From Dictyophora rubrovolvata (lineage: Eukaryota; Basidiomycota; Agaricomycetes; Phallales; Phallaceae): a stretch of DNA of 64,000 bases. The stretch's first letter is position 1, and every line of letters begins with the position of its first letter. The stretch is from the NCBI GenBank assembly GCA_029959195.1, contig CP114118.1, forward strand, positions 1,860,001 to 1,924,000, given 5' to 3'. Positions 25,285 to 38,226 of the stretch are shown piece by piece. The position numbers and the translations under genes were made by a program. The notes under the pieces were generated by a model, which saw only the letters and a program-made list of their open reading frames with translations, made no database searches and was not told the origin of the DNA.

Positions 25285-27562
25285 ATGCTCTCTGACTCTG
25301 AGACAGACTCGAACGAGAATTTTCAGATTACCGTTAACGAACATTATGCAAATGCTTATTCTCGGAAAAAAGAAAGAGAAGAATTAAGTAAATGTAAGCT
25401 GTTGGTGGTTCTGGTTGACATAAAAGCCAGCTAATGAGTCTGCGAAGTGAAGGAAAAGTATGGCTCGGATTTCGAGGACATCTCTGGATCAGGCGAAGAA
25501 GAGTCAGATGAATCTGATGTATCTGAAGATGAAGATGGCGAAGAACTTACGCCTGCAGTGGATGCGGCTATCCTGCGGACACTGGCCAGAATTAAACGGA
25601 AGGATCCTGAAATATATAACAATGAAAAACATATTTTTGAAGGTGTGGCTAAGTTTTTTGTTATTTATATGCCATTAACTGTCCTGCACAGAGGAGAAAA
25701 TCTCTGTCAAAGAGCCCACTTCTCTGCCCAAACAGAAGACCAAAGTGCCTGTGCGTATTTTTCACCCTTCTTACGTTTTCTGTGGATCATGTATCAATTA
25801 TGAAAGATAGAAACCCATTACCGTTAAACAACAAGCTTTATCTTCGATGCTTAACACGTCTTCACGGTCACCCTCTCCTCAGCCCTTGACTTACGAGCAA
25901 GAGCAACAAGTTCTCCGAGCTGAAGTCATTTCTGCTTTTCATGACGCCGTAAAGGAAGACGACGATGATCTACTTACCTCGCGTGAAAAAGGAAAAGATG
26001 AAATCGAAAAGGAAGAAGAAGATTATCGCGAGTTTCTGGCTCGTGAAGTAGGAGAGGATATCAGAGCTTTAGTTGACCTTGAAACAAATTCGAAAGATAG
26101 GAAAAACCCTGCAATAGTTGATAAAAGCTCCAAAAAGGAACGTTTTCTGGAAGAAGACACCAAAACAAGGTCTAAACGAGCTGCAGACGAAGAATTTTTG
26201 ATGAAGTACTTTTATTGTTCTTTTCTTTATTCAGGCCATTAAATTTGCTTTCAGTTATATTCTAAACAGAGGATGGATTGATCGTGATGCCAAGCGTATA
26301 CCCACATACGGGGAGATTACTCGCAAAGACCAACAATTAGTGGAGGAAAGCAATATCCAGGAGGAAGAAGAAGATGATGAGTTCGAAGAGATTGCAGATA
26401 ACTTCGAAAGCTCGTATAACTTTCGGTTTGAGGAACCGTAAGCTTATTTCTGGCTGCTATCTCTCACGCTAACTCCTGTCATTTGTCGACAGTGACGGCG
26501 CCACCATTGCAACCTATCCTCGTAACTTAACTTCTACCGTCAGGAGGCAGGACACGAAACGTAAAGAAGCTCGAGAACGGCGAAGGCAACGTCAAGAGGA
26601 AGAATTGAATAAAAAGCGTGAAGAAGTTAAGAGGCTCAAAGCTTTAAAGGCAAAAGAATTGAGGGAGAAGCTCGACAAGATAGAAAAGGAAGGGGGCATA
26701 GAAATCGACGCGGAAGGTATTTCTTTGAGCGAAAAATCAAGTTACAGCTTTTAACATGATTATTTAGTTCTTGCTAACTTTGATCTCGATGGTGATTGGG
26801 ATCCCCAAAGGCATGACGAGCAGATGGCAATGATGTACGAAGAGGATGAAGAAAATCAGGTTTGTTATCGAATATTGTTCATGATGATGAAAATCTAAGT
26901 TTGTGTAGGAAGAAGAAAAACCCCATTGGGATTATGACATCAATGTTGATGATGCCTTATCGACACAACCTTATGAAACTGAGGCTACAGCAAATACAAA
27001 AAAGAAAGGGAAAAGAGAGAGAGCTGATGATGATGGTGATGCAGATGATGCGGATGTGGATACGATGCAAATACCCGAAGACTGGGATGGCACAGAAGAA
27101 ATGCGCAAGAAAAAAGTTGAAGAGTTCCTCGATGAGGTGTATGGCATGGAGTTCAATGACATTGTACGTTTTGTTTTGATTAAAGCTTGAGATACGCTAA
27201 ATCCACAAATTGCACAGGTTGGAGATATCCCGACTCGTTTCTCGTACATTCAGGTAGCTCCTCAGAGTTATGGTTTATCTTCGGGAGAAATTTTGCATGC
27301 CGCAGATGCCGATCTCAATCAGTTCATGGGCTTGAAGAAACTAGCATCTTACCGGAAGGATCGACGAAATTATGATTCCAAAAGGACAGAACGCTTAAAA
27401 GAGCTCAAAGGCAAATTAAAAATAAAACAAAAAGATACGGCTAATTTCGGTGAAGAAAAGAATGAAACTAGAGAGGGACCGTCAAAAAAGCGAAAAGGCA
27501 AGAAAGAACGACAAAGGGCTATGACTCTGCGAAAAGAAGGAAAAGAGGTGAACACTTCATAG
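25285..27562 (+). CDS. KRI1: Ribosome biogenesis protein Kri1
   Basis: This is a nucleolar factor needed for 40S subunit (18S rRNA) maturation, working with Krr1. The ATG at 25285 begins MLSDSESDSNENFQITVNEHYA. Highly charged acidic and basic blocks follow. Family motifs include LKEKYGSDFED, VDAAILRTLARIKRKDPEIYN, DEEFLMNYILNRGWID, the KRKEARERRRQR block, DLDGDWDPQRHDEQM, and the C-terminal Kri1 domain with YGMEFNDIVGDIPTRFSYIQV and LNQFMGLKKLASYRK, ending in a Lys-rich nuclear/nucleolar tail. About nine short introns join in frame; I estimate about 590 residues. It lies head-to-head with RIT1 and upstream of CTK3. Confidence 0.93.
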
Positions 27563-27775
27563 TCCTATTATACAAAACGGCGGGTGGAAGGATAATGCGA
27601 CATCTACACATCATTCGACAGTATTTTAGTTGACATTTCATTTTATATATTGTTTTGATTCACAAGTGTTCAATTGGCGGCTGAGACATTGATATCTGAA
27701 TTGAATTATTACCTAATTCGGACTCTGTGTTGGCACCTTACTTAAAGTTGGTGTTCACTCATAAATGCATCGCAG

Positions 27776-28885
27776 ATGGACCCATTTGAAGTTCGCATGC
27801 AATTTATAGGACAACTGAAGAGACTTACAGCGTAAAAATGTCAAAACCTATTTCAGAAAATTTTCTAACGGCACCCTAGTTCACAACAATCGATTCAGAA
27901 GACAGTAAGTTTCGCATTGAAATACTTTTCACGCAGCGGAGAAGACCTGTGGGATTGTATCATTGAAGAATGTCAAAAGGTATTATTTTTCTAACAGTCG
28001 ATGACCAAGTTTATAAATGTGTCTTACAGGGCTCTATAAACACCAAGATCAATATTTTATACATGCTTGATTCACTATGTGAAGCATCTCTTGCGTCCAG
28101 GAAACAAGCAGAACCCTCAAATGGGTTATATGTTGATTACGTTACAAAAGACCTGCCTAAAATAATAGACCTAGTCGTGCCAGATGGCAGGATTGGATTG
28201 CTTAATCTTATGAGTGCAACCCAAGTATGTCCACTGTTTTTCCAAGCATGTGCCTTATTATTGATAATCGTCACGAATTTGTCAAAAAAAGGTATTGGAA
28301 AGTTGGCGCGCAAAACGTATAGTTGATCCTGCCATCGTAACTGAGGTCTTAGACTCGTTAAACAATCGGAAAGAAAGGTATTTGACCACACTTCGAACAG
28401 TATATGTTTAAACTGTCGTCAGGATTCACAATCTTCCAATCGCCAATGAGCACTTTCCAACTCACGAAGCTCGGAAACGAATTGAAGAAGACAGGGAGCG
28501 AGTATGCTTTTATATTATTCTGATCACGGTGGTTTTTATATTCACACTAAGATAGCATAAACGGCTTCGTGAACGCCGCTGGGTGCAGCCAGTAATGCAG
28601 GTGCCTTTTCCACCTCGCCTTGCCTCATTCTATCCGCTGCCTGCTTCGACCTTGCCGACACAGACTGCTTCAGCAGAGACGAGTCGGAAACAACAGTTCG
28701 AGTCAGTAAACAAAGAACTTGCAATTGACATGGAGTTTGAAACTGCTTGGGAAACCACTAGTGATTGGAATGAGGATGATGATGAGGCAGTCCAGGAAGA
28801 GAACACATTATGCTTTCCCGAAAGCACGTCGTTTACAAAAAATCCTTGTACTAGCGAAGACCTACGGGAAGCCATGATACCTTAG
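27776..28885 (+). CDS. CTK3: CTD kinase subunit gamma (CTK3), CID domain
   Basis: This is the third subunit of the CTDK-I complex, which phosphorylates Ser2 of the RNA polymerase II CTD during elongation. The ATG at 27776 gives MDPFEVRMQFIGQLKRLTA. An intron with its acceptor near 27890 joins this to SQQSIQKTVSFALKYFSRSGEDLWDC, and the CID fold continues with GSINTKINILYMLDSLCEASL and DLPKIIDLVVP. The C-terminal part has a charged RRERHKRLRE-like segment (EEDRERHKRLRERRW) and an acidic tail. About 265 residues, matching fungal Ctk3. The 3' end is 145 nt from the convergent UTP20. Confidence 0.88.
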
Positions 28886-29030
28886 CCTCAACTAACGACC
28901 CTTGTTGTGTATACTACTGTGCTGGATAATGGTTCATCGTCTTAAGCGCGAGGACTTATCATTGTACCGCGTCTTTTTTTTACTACCAATAACAGTCGGT
29001 TAGGTAAATCCTAAAATGAGAACGTATGAC

Positions 29031-32000
29031 TTACGCCAGAAAATCTGCTTTACGAGACCGACTTTTTTTCTTGGTCAAATTCCTCGCAATTTTCCGCTTG
29101 AAAGCATTTTGTGGGTCTTTTCCGGCCTGCAAAGGCATTAGCATATCGATCCTACGAACATATGGATCGACCTACTCGAATCGCAGCTTGCGTCTTACGC
29201 TCGTGCCGGACCATAGTAACATGCTGCTTGATCGCGTTGTACGCTTCTGAGAAGTTAGTTGTTCCAACTTTTCCTTGTACAAGGTCCAATAACTCCGTCG
29301 CTAAAGTTTTCAGTTTCTCTAAATTGTTGTCAGCAAGCCCAGATAATTGTTTTTGATGTAACATACCCATGGAATCATCATGTAAAGTGTCGTCTTCCAG
29401 AATCCGGTAAATTGGATTCAGCATGTGTCCCAGATAGCGCTGAAGTAGCGAAGAGGGGTGATGTGATGTCATAGCGGCAAACCAGTGGAGGATGGCAAGG
29501 GATTGTTCACACCAATTATTCTATGATTCGGAGGTGAGATCCCATTAATATTGCAAAGAACTTGTCCACTCACCTGATTTTTGAAGCGATTTCTTCGAGC
29601 AAGAAGGTTCGATCTTATTTGGTAGGAAAGTTTGGTGAATAACCAAGATAGAGGATGGTCCTCTACACGGGGAGTCACCTCTTCATTCTCTGGCTCAGTG
29701 GGTTCCAAGTCATTCGTCTGGTCAACTAAAGCAAAGCATTTCCCAATGAAGAATAAGTTTTTGACAACTTGTAAACCCAGATTTGAATCTAATGTATCGC
29801 TCTTTAATTGGATACAACAGTTCAAAGCGATTTGTTTGAGGTTTATTTGGGAAAGCTGCTTGTCATTGGCAGTTGCTAATTTGGGATTGAAAGGAGAAAC
29901 GGCATTGAACAATAAGCCGACGAGTTTGGATGCCACATTTCGCACCCAAGCGTGTGGATAGACGAGATGTGAATAGACAACCTCCCAATTAATGCTTTGT
30001 CCGAATAAATGTTCAGTATATTCGCGCAAGCATTTGTAAAGCGTATTGAGAGCGTGATAAGGTAACTGCCAGGAGAAATCCGCCTCCGTCGATACAGATT
30101 CATCTGAAACCTTTGATTCGAGCCGTTCAAATTCTGCCAGACTGAAATCGACCACGGCGATCATGTCTTTTATAATAATGGATACATCCATAACCTGTTT
30201 TTTTTTGTCATTCTCGACGAGAAGGCCATATACCTGAGAGGATACGCAGGCCAACCGGGTCGACGACTTTCCGGAGCACCAGACATGCAAACGGGATACG
30301 ATATTTTTACGTTTATCAATATCCAGCTGATCAAAGAGGAGCCTGATCAAGCTGGCTGCCATCTCTTTGCATTTTGAGGAGTCATCATTAGCCATAACCA
30401 TCACCAAAGCCACGAAAAACATCTCAGCATATTGGTGTAACAAGGCGTTGTCAAATTTGGCGAATATGGCAGCTAAAAGTTCCATAACTGAAAGCCTCCC
30501 CGATTCGAATGGGTACGAGAGATTCTTCGTTAGGAAAGTCATCTGCTTTCGTAAGCGACCTTGTCCTTGGGGATAATCGAGTAAAAATTGGAGCAGTACA
30601 TTTCTGCACATCTCTTGAACTTGGCGAGCTTGATTTGTGACCATAATTTCGGCAACTTTGTCCATTAAGTCATATATTTCGACGATCACCATTCTCCGTG
30701 AAACTATAGCACGAAGAAGGCTGAATATAGCTGCTTGACGCGTGGGTTCTTCCAGATCTGGCGCTAGCAGCTCTATCAAGAACACAAGATCTTTTTCTCC
30801 GATTCGAGAAGAAGAACAGTCCCGGATGATGACGGTCAGAGTTCGAAAGGCCGTCTGGACTACCTCAGATTCTGTACTGGAAGCCTGCTTGACAAGATGC
30901 ATTATTTGTTTAACAAATACTGGAAGTGAATCATTCACGGCCTTTAAAGGGCATTTAATGATGAAGACCGTGGCCTTCAAAGACTGAATAATAACAGAAG
31001 AATCTTGAGAATACAGACTATTACCGATCACAGGAACCATCGTTTCCAGGCGTGATATAATCTCAGGATCTTTCAAATCGAGATTTCCTCGCCGGAATGC
31101 AACGTTAAATAAGTCCAAGCCAAGAACAACGAATCTGATAAATCTGGGTCAAGATTAATGAAGTATGCCGTAGAAGGTTTTTACCTGTATTTATTGATGG
31201 TGTAGCAATCTTCGTCCCTCCCCAACTGACGCTTAGTCTGTACCGCGAAATCCTTGCGAACTGTTTTTTCTCGAGGGAAACGAGCCTCCCGCAAAAATCG
31301 GGCGTTTTGTTCTATAAGGGTGTGACAAAGAGACAAACGTTCAACGTTCGATATGTATTTATTCGCACTTAGACCAGCTGAGATTCGGCGTATGACATCA
31401 TCCACGAGCTGCATCGTCTTTGATGCGGCGGTCTCGTGCATTATCCCCTTGATTGGATTCAACAGGGAACTCAACCTAGTGGAGGTGATATGGCGCGAGA
31501 GGATCACCAGCGATTCGATACCTTTTGAAGAAGAGCCGCGCACTTCTTGGACTGTTGTAGTAAACCCTTCGGACTGTACATCTTTCCCAGATTGTCCAAA
31601 TATTACTTCGGAGGCAATGTTGGCGATATCCGTGGCACATGAATCCAGTGTTTTAAAGGAGCCGATCGCATCCGAAGAGGTTACCCTGTTCACAATTGTG
31701 TGTATCACAGTTGACAGGATATGCAAATGTGATCCACGTTGCAGCGCCGTCCTAAGCTCAGTGACAGCAGTTGGGAAGTATGACGGTCCAACTAATATAA
31801 TAATTCTGCATAACACATCACGAGCCAGCTTGCGGGTCTCGAAAGATTTGGAACGGAATACTTGAGAAATAATGGTGAAGAGGCGGGTGATCTGCGCGTC
31901 CCTTGTGCTGTCCGGCAAATGGAGAGTAATTTGAGCTATGCCGACGGAAATAGGAACTCGTAGAGCATCCTCATTATCATCCCTTGATTCTAAATAATGA

Positions 32001-35000
32001 AGCAGACTCGGAAGTAACCGAGTATTCACAGCCTCCGATATTTTACTTTTCTGAGACGACTGCCCCCCCGCACCATTTACTGGCACAGGTAGAGCTTCCG
32101 TACTGTCCTCGGGAGCAAGACCATGGGTTTCTTCCATGGAGACATCGTCATCCATGGAGAAATGAAAGTTCTCCAAAACAGAAATGAGGGCGCGGACAAA
32201 TGCTCGTTGGATGGTTTCTTTATCCTTTACTAGTCCCAAATACAGCCGAACGAGAGAATTATATGCTGCCCAGTTTAATTGTCGGGCCATGGATCCCAAA
32301 GCGCTGATGGCGACATCTACTAGGATATGATCGGTAGTAGAAGCATTCATGATGAAATGGTTTATGATGGGAACAAAAATCTCAGAAACAGTAGTGCTGC
32401 GAATACTTCCCGATGTGACATAATCAGAAAGTCTTCGTAGTGCTCGTACTCGTCTGTGTGTTTGGATATGATAAATATTGTTGAAGAAATCGGCCTCAAC
32501 GTCCCCTTGAGCCAGTAAAGGGCGAAGTTCGTTTAGAACATCCATCTCCTGGCATTTCTGGATGCTGAAGGCGAGTACAGATAATATTTCGTTTCGCACT
32601 AGTTCAGATTTAGCACGCAGACCGTTCTTCAAAGCCGGAAAGAGCGTTCTCGTAAATATGACATTGAAATTCTGGTCTTCTTTTGTACAAAGGACTTCCA
32701 CGAATCGCTTCATTGAGAACGCCGCATTTGTTCTGATGATGAGCTCGTCGGGATTTTGAATGAAAAAAAGCATGTTATACAACAAAAGCAACCATTCCCT
32801 TGATGTGAGCTCCGAGTATAATTGTTCGTTCAACAAGGAATATGCACCAAGTCTGCGTTCGAAATCTGGTTCTTCTATTCGTCTGGCCGAAAATGCATTT
32901 AGAGACTCTATAATTCCAGAAACACGCTCCAAATCGACTTGATGTTCCGCAATGACTCTGAATACGCTTAAAAGCGCCGAACGAGAAGAACGATAACGAA
33001 GGGCTTGAAACAGCATTGACACGACTAAATATAATTGATCCGACAGCTCGTTACTGCCATCAGCTTCATCGAATGGCTCCACTGAATATACGAATGGAAC
33101 CAATGTTCGTACAATTATTAGTATATCCGTTTTAATCTTCTCCGACACTGCCTTAACCGGTTTCTTCAAAAGGGGAACGAACTGAGATAGCACCCGTCTG
33201 GCTTGAGCTTGATCGGAAGCAAACTGTGCAACACGGGAAAGTATGGAAATCTGTCGATGGAGTAGTTCACCCGATAGTTGAACCATCAATGAACTCAAGA
33301 GAGTATGGATGTGAGGCTTTAATACTGTTTCGGCAACCTGGCTATCTTCCTCAGCGAAACGAATCAGATGCTCAATTATGTCAAAAACCCGGTTTATAAC
33401 GACAGGCTTTACATTGGTGGCGAGAAGGCAGGTGTATACTTTGGGTAAGACCCGTTCATCGTAAATGGCTAAGAAGTGAACGAATTCTTTCCGAGAGGAC
33501 CAAATAAAAAACAGGTCCAAGATAGCAGATGAAGATTGAATATTCTCTTGTTCGAACAGCATCATACGCGGACGGACAATGGCATCGAATGCTGAAGGAA
33601 GGAACAGTGTAAAGTCATATTGAACATTGCAGCGGAAGAAGTCCGTGAAACAGCGAACACCCAATAGCCGAACGCTTCGATAGATGTGAGGACCTGTTTT
33701 CGCATTTACGTCTTCCATGTCCTCTCCTTCTTCCTGGACATCCTTAATATCCACTCCTGCAGAAGTCTGAGGGGAAGTTATTTTGTTTTGAGCATTAGAG
33801 ACCAGCCGTATGATTGTGTTAATCAGAGCAGACCAATGAGCAGTAATGCGAGAACCCAGCCTCTTTATAACGTCTCTCAATAAATTGAGAAATCCGAGTT
33901 CCTGTTTTCCATCCGATTCCGATGACGGAGAAAGCTCGAGGGTAGCAACATCCGTGGAAAGCGGTCCCAACATTAGATTGACCAGAATTTCAAGTTCTTC
34001 GTCACGACATCGACCAATCACGTCAAGTAGAGCCGCCCTTCTATTGAAGCCATGACGGTCTAACATGAGACCAAAGAATAATCGGATTAAGACGTCAAAG
34101 ACTTCCCAACGATGAGAATCTTCAACTGTATCGGGATCGAATGTAGTCAAATGTTCGCGCAATCGGGCATCATCCAGAACAGCGTGGAAATGTTCGGCAT
34201 ATGGAAGAAGACGGGGAGATTTATAGTTTAATACACAGGTCAGACTGAGTGTTTGGAGTTCACGATCCGGGTGAGAAAGCAAGTTATGATATAGGAGCTG
34301 CAGAGTTTCCGTTTTATGGAAAGCTCTTGGATTGTCCAATTTTGAGAACAAAGTTAGCCAACTCCTGAGTTTTGAACGAGAGGGTCTGGTCGGCAGGTCA
34401 GGCGAACCAAATGTAAGAAATAAGCGAATAATATCCGCGTTGTAGCGTTCTGTCAGTGATGATGTCTCTTGAAGAGTTTCAAGCAGGCAATTTTCGAAAT
34501 TGGATGCATCAAATCTCTCCTAAAAAGTTCTCGTAAGAGTGAGCTGATATTTTTTCTAGTGATAACGAACCTCAATATCGTAAGCCTTGCGTTGCAGCTC
34601 CATACAGTCACGAAGGACAGTAGCCAACTTCGAAGCGCTAGGATCCTTCCACGAACGTTCGGTCTCACTCATCTCCTGGTGGTGAGCATCAGAACCAATA
34701 TGTGGACTGATGCTAATGATTATTCCCGAAAGGAGTCCTTCCAGTTGAGGAAAAACAAATTTCCAAACTTGTTCACCACACCGTTGCGCTACCTCCGTCA
34801 AAGCTTTTACCGTCGGACTCCATACGGGTCTCAAGTTAACTTTGAATTGGGCTGATTGATGTTTCAATAAAGAAAATACTAAAGTCAAAGTTAATTGATA
34901 ACTGCGAACCTACTAGCCACCTTATGGTTAGATCGACCGAGATTTCATCGTCAGCCTTCAAAATGCGGGGAAGACCAGTAATGCGAATGAGACGTTCCCG

Positions 35001-37311
35001 CACTCCAGATATATCAAGACGCGCGCTCTCACCAAGTATACATTGGTTTAATGTTGCGTTCGCTCTCCCTTTGTCGACCATGGACGAATCAAGAAGCTTT
35101 AAGGTGTCGAGACGAAGTGTGTGTGTATGCGAAAGAATGTTTTCCTTCAGTAAAAGATAGATGTCTCCCAGAGGAATTAATGGCGTGAATTTTTGTCTAT
35201 CAAAGATGATGTCATGATCTTGCATTACTCATATTCGAAAGATCTCCTTACCGTTCCGAAATGTAAATTAGACCTTGGAGAACAGGAAGAGAGCGTGGCC
35301 ATCTCTTTAGTGCGCTCATGCACCATCGAATAATTTTTGACCCATCCAAAAGCTCTGCTCTCGCTCCTTTCCCAAGAACACTCAAACATCCACCAAAATT
35401 CTTCGCGATAATAGAGTCATCGATTTGATCGGTGTCAGCAGGGGTGAAATCCAACGCTTCATCGGCGATACGCTCAATTTCGCATTTAGTAGAAGGCAAC
35501 ATAGAACAAATATTGAGAATGCACTCCATTTCTTCCATCTAAAAACAATTAGTTTTGGCAGTTCTCGCAAGGCAAAGCTGGACGATCTTACCGAACCCTC
35601 CGGAAACCTCCATGTTTCCAGCCTTTTGACAATATGACTGGCAAACTGTGTCATTGCATTTTCGCTGAAATGGTTGAATCTTCCGGCTTTCGAGAGCGCC
35701 GATAATAAGGAAAGGGTAGGAATGAGATGGTCCTCCATCAACCGAAGGGAATGTCTTTTAATCAGGTAGTACAGCCTATGGCTTCAAAGAATTGAGGTAA
35801 AATTAACTTACGCTGATATCAATGGTAATTCAATAAGATTCCAACCACCCCAATCTAAAGCAGATAATGCTTCGGATAACTTCAAGCCAAAATGAGGGTG
35901 CTAAAAACTTAGAGATGAAAAATTATGTCGTTTCAATGGAGAAGATATCACAGTACCTCCCAAGAATACTCGATGAACTTTCGGCCAGGGCCCATCCAGA
36001 CAGACATGTCTCCTGCCATAAGACATGCTACACCAAGTGCAATAGTTTCCCGCAGATGTTCTGATGGTAGTTCGCACCGTTGAATTGTATGGAGCAAAAC
36101 ACTAGAGATTTGCTTTTCTAGGGATCGTCATATGAATACAACGAGAAATTTGGTGCATTTATGGCCAACAACGTACGATTTAATCGTGAACCCTTCCGGA
36201 CCGAGAACATTATCACCAAGACTATCATTAAAGGCTGTCGCTCGTCGGCATTGCAAGACAGATATTTCGAAATTAAGACATTCGCAAAGGGTGAGAATTG
36301 TTCAGGATTTTCACAATGATGTGTCAAGGAGGTTATGAGTCGCCTCAAAAGAATCTCGGAATGTGCCCGATCCTTATTTGCGATATATATGGACAACAAG
36401 TCTTCAAAAAGTGGCGGTGTGCACGTATGCAAAGTGCGTGCTACAGACTATTAACCCATACATGAGAAAGATGTCAGAGGACAGGATGAGCTTGATCACT
36501 TACTTGGAAAGCATAAACAAACGTCCAAGTGGTCGTGTCTCTGAGGGACGGAAGACCTCGAAGCATAATTTGAAGGACTTCCTTCTTACTTTCTCCTTTC
36601 AGACGACGCAATATAGAAGCCCAAACTTCTGAGAGAGCACGTTGTATTTCGGGATTGCACTTGATTAATGCAGCCGAAAACGAATGCCATGTGTCTTCGA
36701 TGTCTGGCACGGTTATTTTAAGAAGATGCTTGAAGAGCAATGATAGTGTTGCTAATAGCGTGGACAAAACATCAGGGGAAGGATTTTGAGTTAAGGGTCG
36801 AAGAAGAGCATTAAGAAGTGAAGTATAGTATGACTGTAATGTGTCTCGTAAGTCGTGCAACAGTTTTTGCAGAAGACTAATTTTGGTGGAGAGTTAATAG
36901 TGAATATAAATAGTTTTTAAGGAAAGTTGAAACGCACTCAAATAATGTCCTCAAAGTATCACCTGACGCCTGAGCAATTGCTTCTAACCAGAATGCTACT
37001 ATATCTTTTGAGTGATGCAACAGCAAAGCTACGCTGGTGGACAAGGGATATGCTCGATCGGCAAAATTGTTGAAAACAGGAGTCAAATCAAGTTGTCTCC
37101 AATAATCCAAAGCAAGTTTAAAATGACATTCGGTGTCGGCAATGTCATCGTCTAAAGCCGAACGTGAAGTGGTGGAAGGAGCATGGACGGATTTCAGGCT
37201 TTCGCGGTAGGATTGATGCTTTGAAAAGGTCAGGAATAAGATAATATAGATAAATAGAAAATAAAAGATCACCCTGAAGCGTTTCGAAGGACGTTCATCT
37301 TGAGCATCCAT
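29031..37311 (-). CDS. UTP20: U3 snoRNP / SSU processome protein Utp20
   Basis: This giant HEAT-repeat protein of the small-subunit processome is required for 18S rRNA processing (human UTP20/DRIM). The ATG at 37311 (MDAQDERPSKRFR) was preferred over an in-frame ATG at 37401 because family members start with a short ERPSKRFR-like basic peptide. Diagnostic segments include the long DRIM-domain exon (31181-34351) and the exon at 29469-31118 with EPTRQAAIFSLLRAIVSRR, VQEMCRNVLLQFLLDYPQG and KNLSYPFESGRLSVMELL. The C-terminus is basic (KRKIARNLTKKKSRSRKADF), as in nucleolar members, after a final intron near 29110-29180. About 2,500 residues, normal. Long exons here contrast with the fragmented genes on either side. 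Confidence 0.93.
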
Positions 37312-38226
37312 GGGGTGGTTTTTACGAGTGCAGGCAAGATGTTTGATTTTTTTAGACGCCGGAATTGCCAAGTGCCTAATCGCAAAGGGAAGTGGAGCCA
37401 AATGCGCACAACTTGAATTCGTTTTGGTTGACCATTCTACTAGTCAACTTGAATGTATTTTGGTTGTTTATTCTGTATTCTACTAGTAGCACCTCGAAGT
37501 TTTAGTTTGAATGACCGGTGCCGCTGCGGGAAGTCTGGGTGCGATTTGCAAAGTCAAAATGCACCTGGCTATTAGATTTGATATTAGAGTCATGCGCATT
37601 CTAAATGAACTACGATACGAGCAAATATCTAAAGTGATTCATTGCATTCCGCTCTTGGCCTGCTTGTTGACTTATCCCGTGTTGGGGTATTATTGTTTCG
37701 GACATTACTCGGGAGAAGGAAAGTCGCCGGTGTATTTATAATACTCTCTCTAATTATAATAACCCAGAAAGTTGCCTCGAACGTGTTTCATGCGCATTGT
37801 GCTTGCTGTAAGAAGCCACCACGCACCATATTCGTCTGACTAGGATCGGCACTGACGGCTCTTCTCCATGAACGTCCGTGCGATGATTTCTCGGCACCTC
37901 GGCACCACGGCGCATTGATCGCGTCTTGATTCCATCCCGGTCCACACCAAATCTGCCAAGTCTGCTACACATCCTCCTTGACGGCTGAGACGTTGAGAAA
38001 GCGATACTTCCGTGTCTGAGAGTCAGAAAGATATCCGTGGCATGTGCCTAGGTGCACTGGATGAATATTAAATGCTCATAGGGACCTGTTGTGTCTCCCA
38101 TATATCTCCTCGGCTAAAACTTTTTGAGACGACCGGACCAATCAGGAACCGATGCGGTAAAAGTAAACAGAATTGCTGCTCATCAGCTGTCCACGCCGGT
38201 CCTCTCTTCACTTCTCTCTCTCACCC
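37312..38226. promoter_or_regulatory. Divergent intergenic region, UTP20 / GH5
   Basis: These 915 nt between two divergent start codons must contain both promoters. A CCAAT motif (GACCAATCAGG) lies about 90 nt upstream of the glucanase start. A pair of related about 35-40-nt direct repeats lies on the UTP20 side. The small open frames here (such as 37511-37741) show nothing recognisable. Confidence 0.5.
37411..37487. repeat. Imperfect tandem duplication in promoter region
   Basis: Copy one spans 37411-37444 and copy two spans 37447-37487. Both begin ACTTGAAT, contain TTTTGGTTG and end ATTCTACTAGT. They differ by substitutions and a small insertion. They lie about 100-180 nt upstream of the UTP20 start codon. 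Confidence 0.7.

Noticed and set aside
38173-38226. Extra N-terminal residues on the GH5 protein
   Set aside because: The longer frame starts at a TTG, not an ATG. The first good ATG is at 38227.
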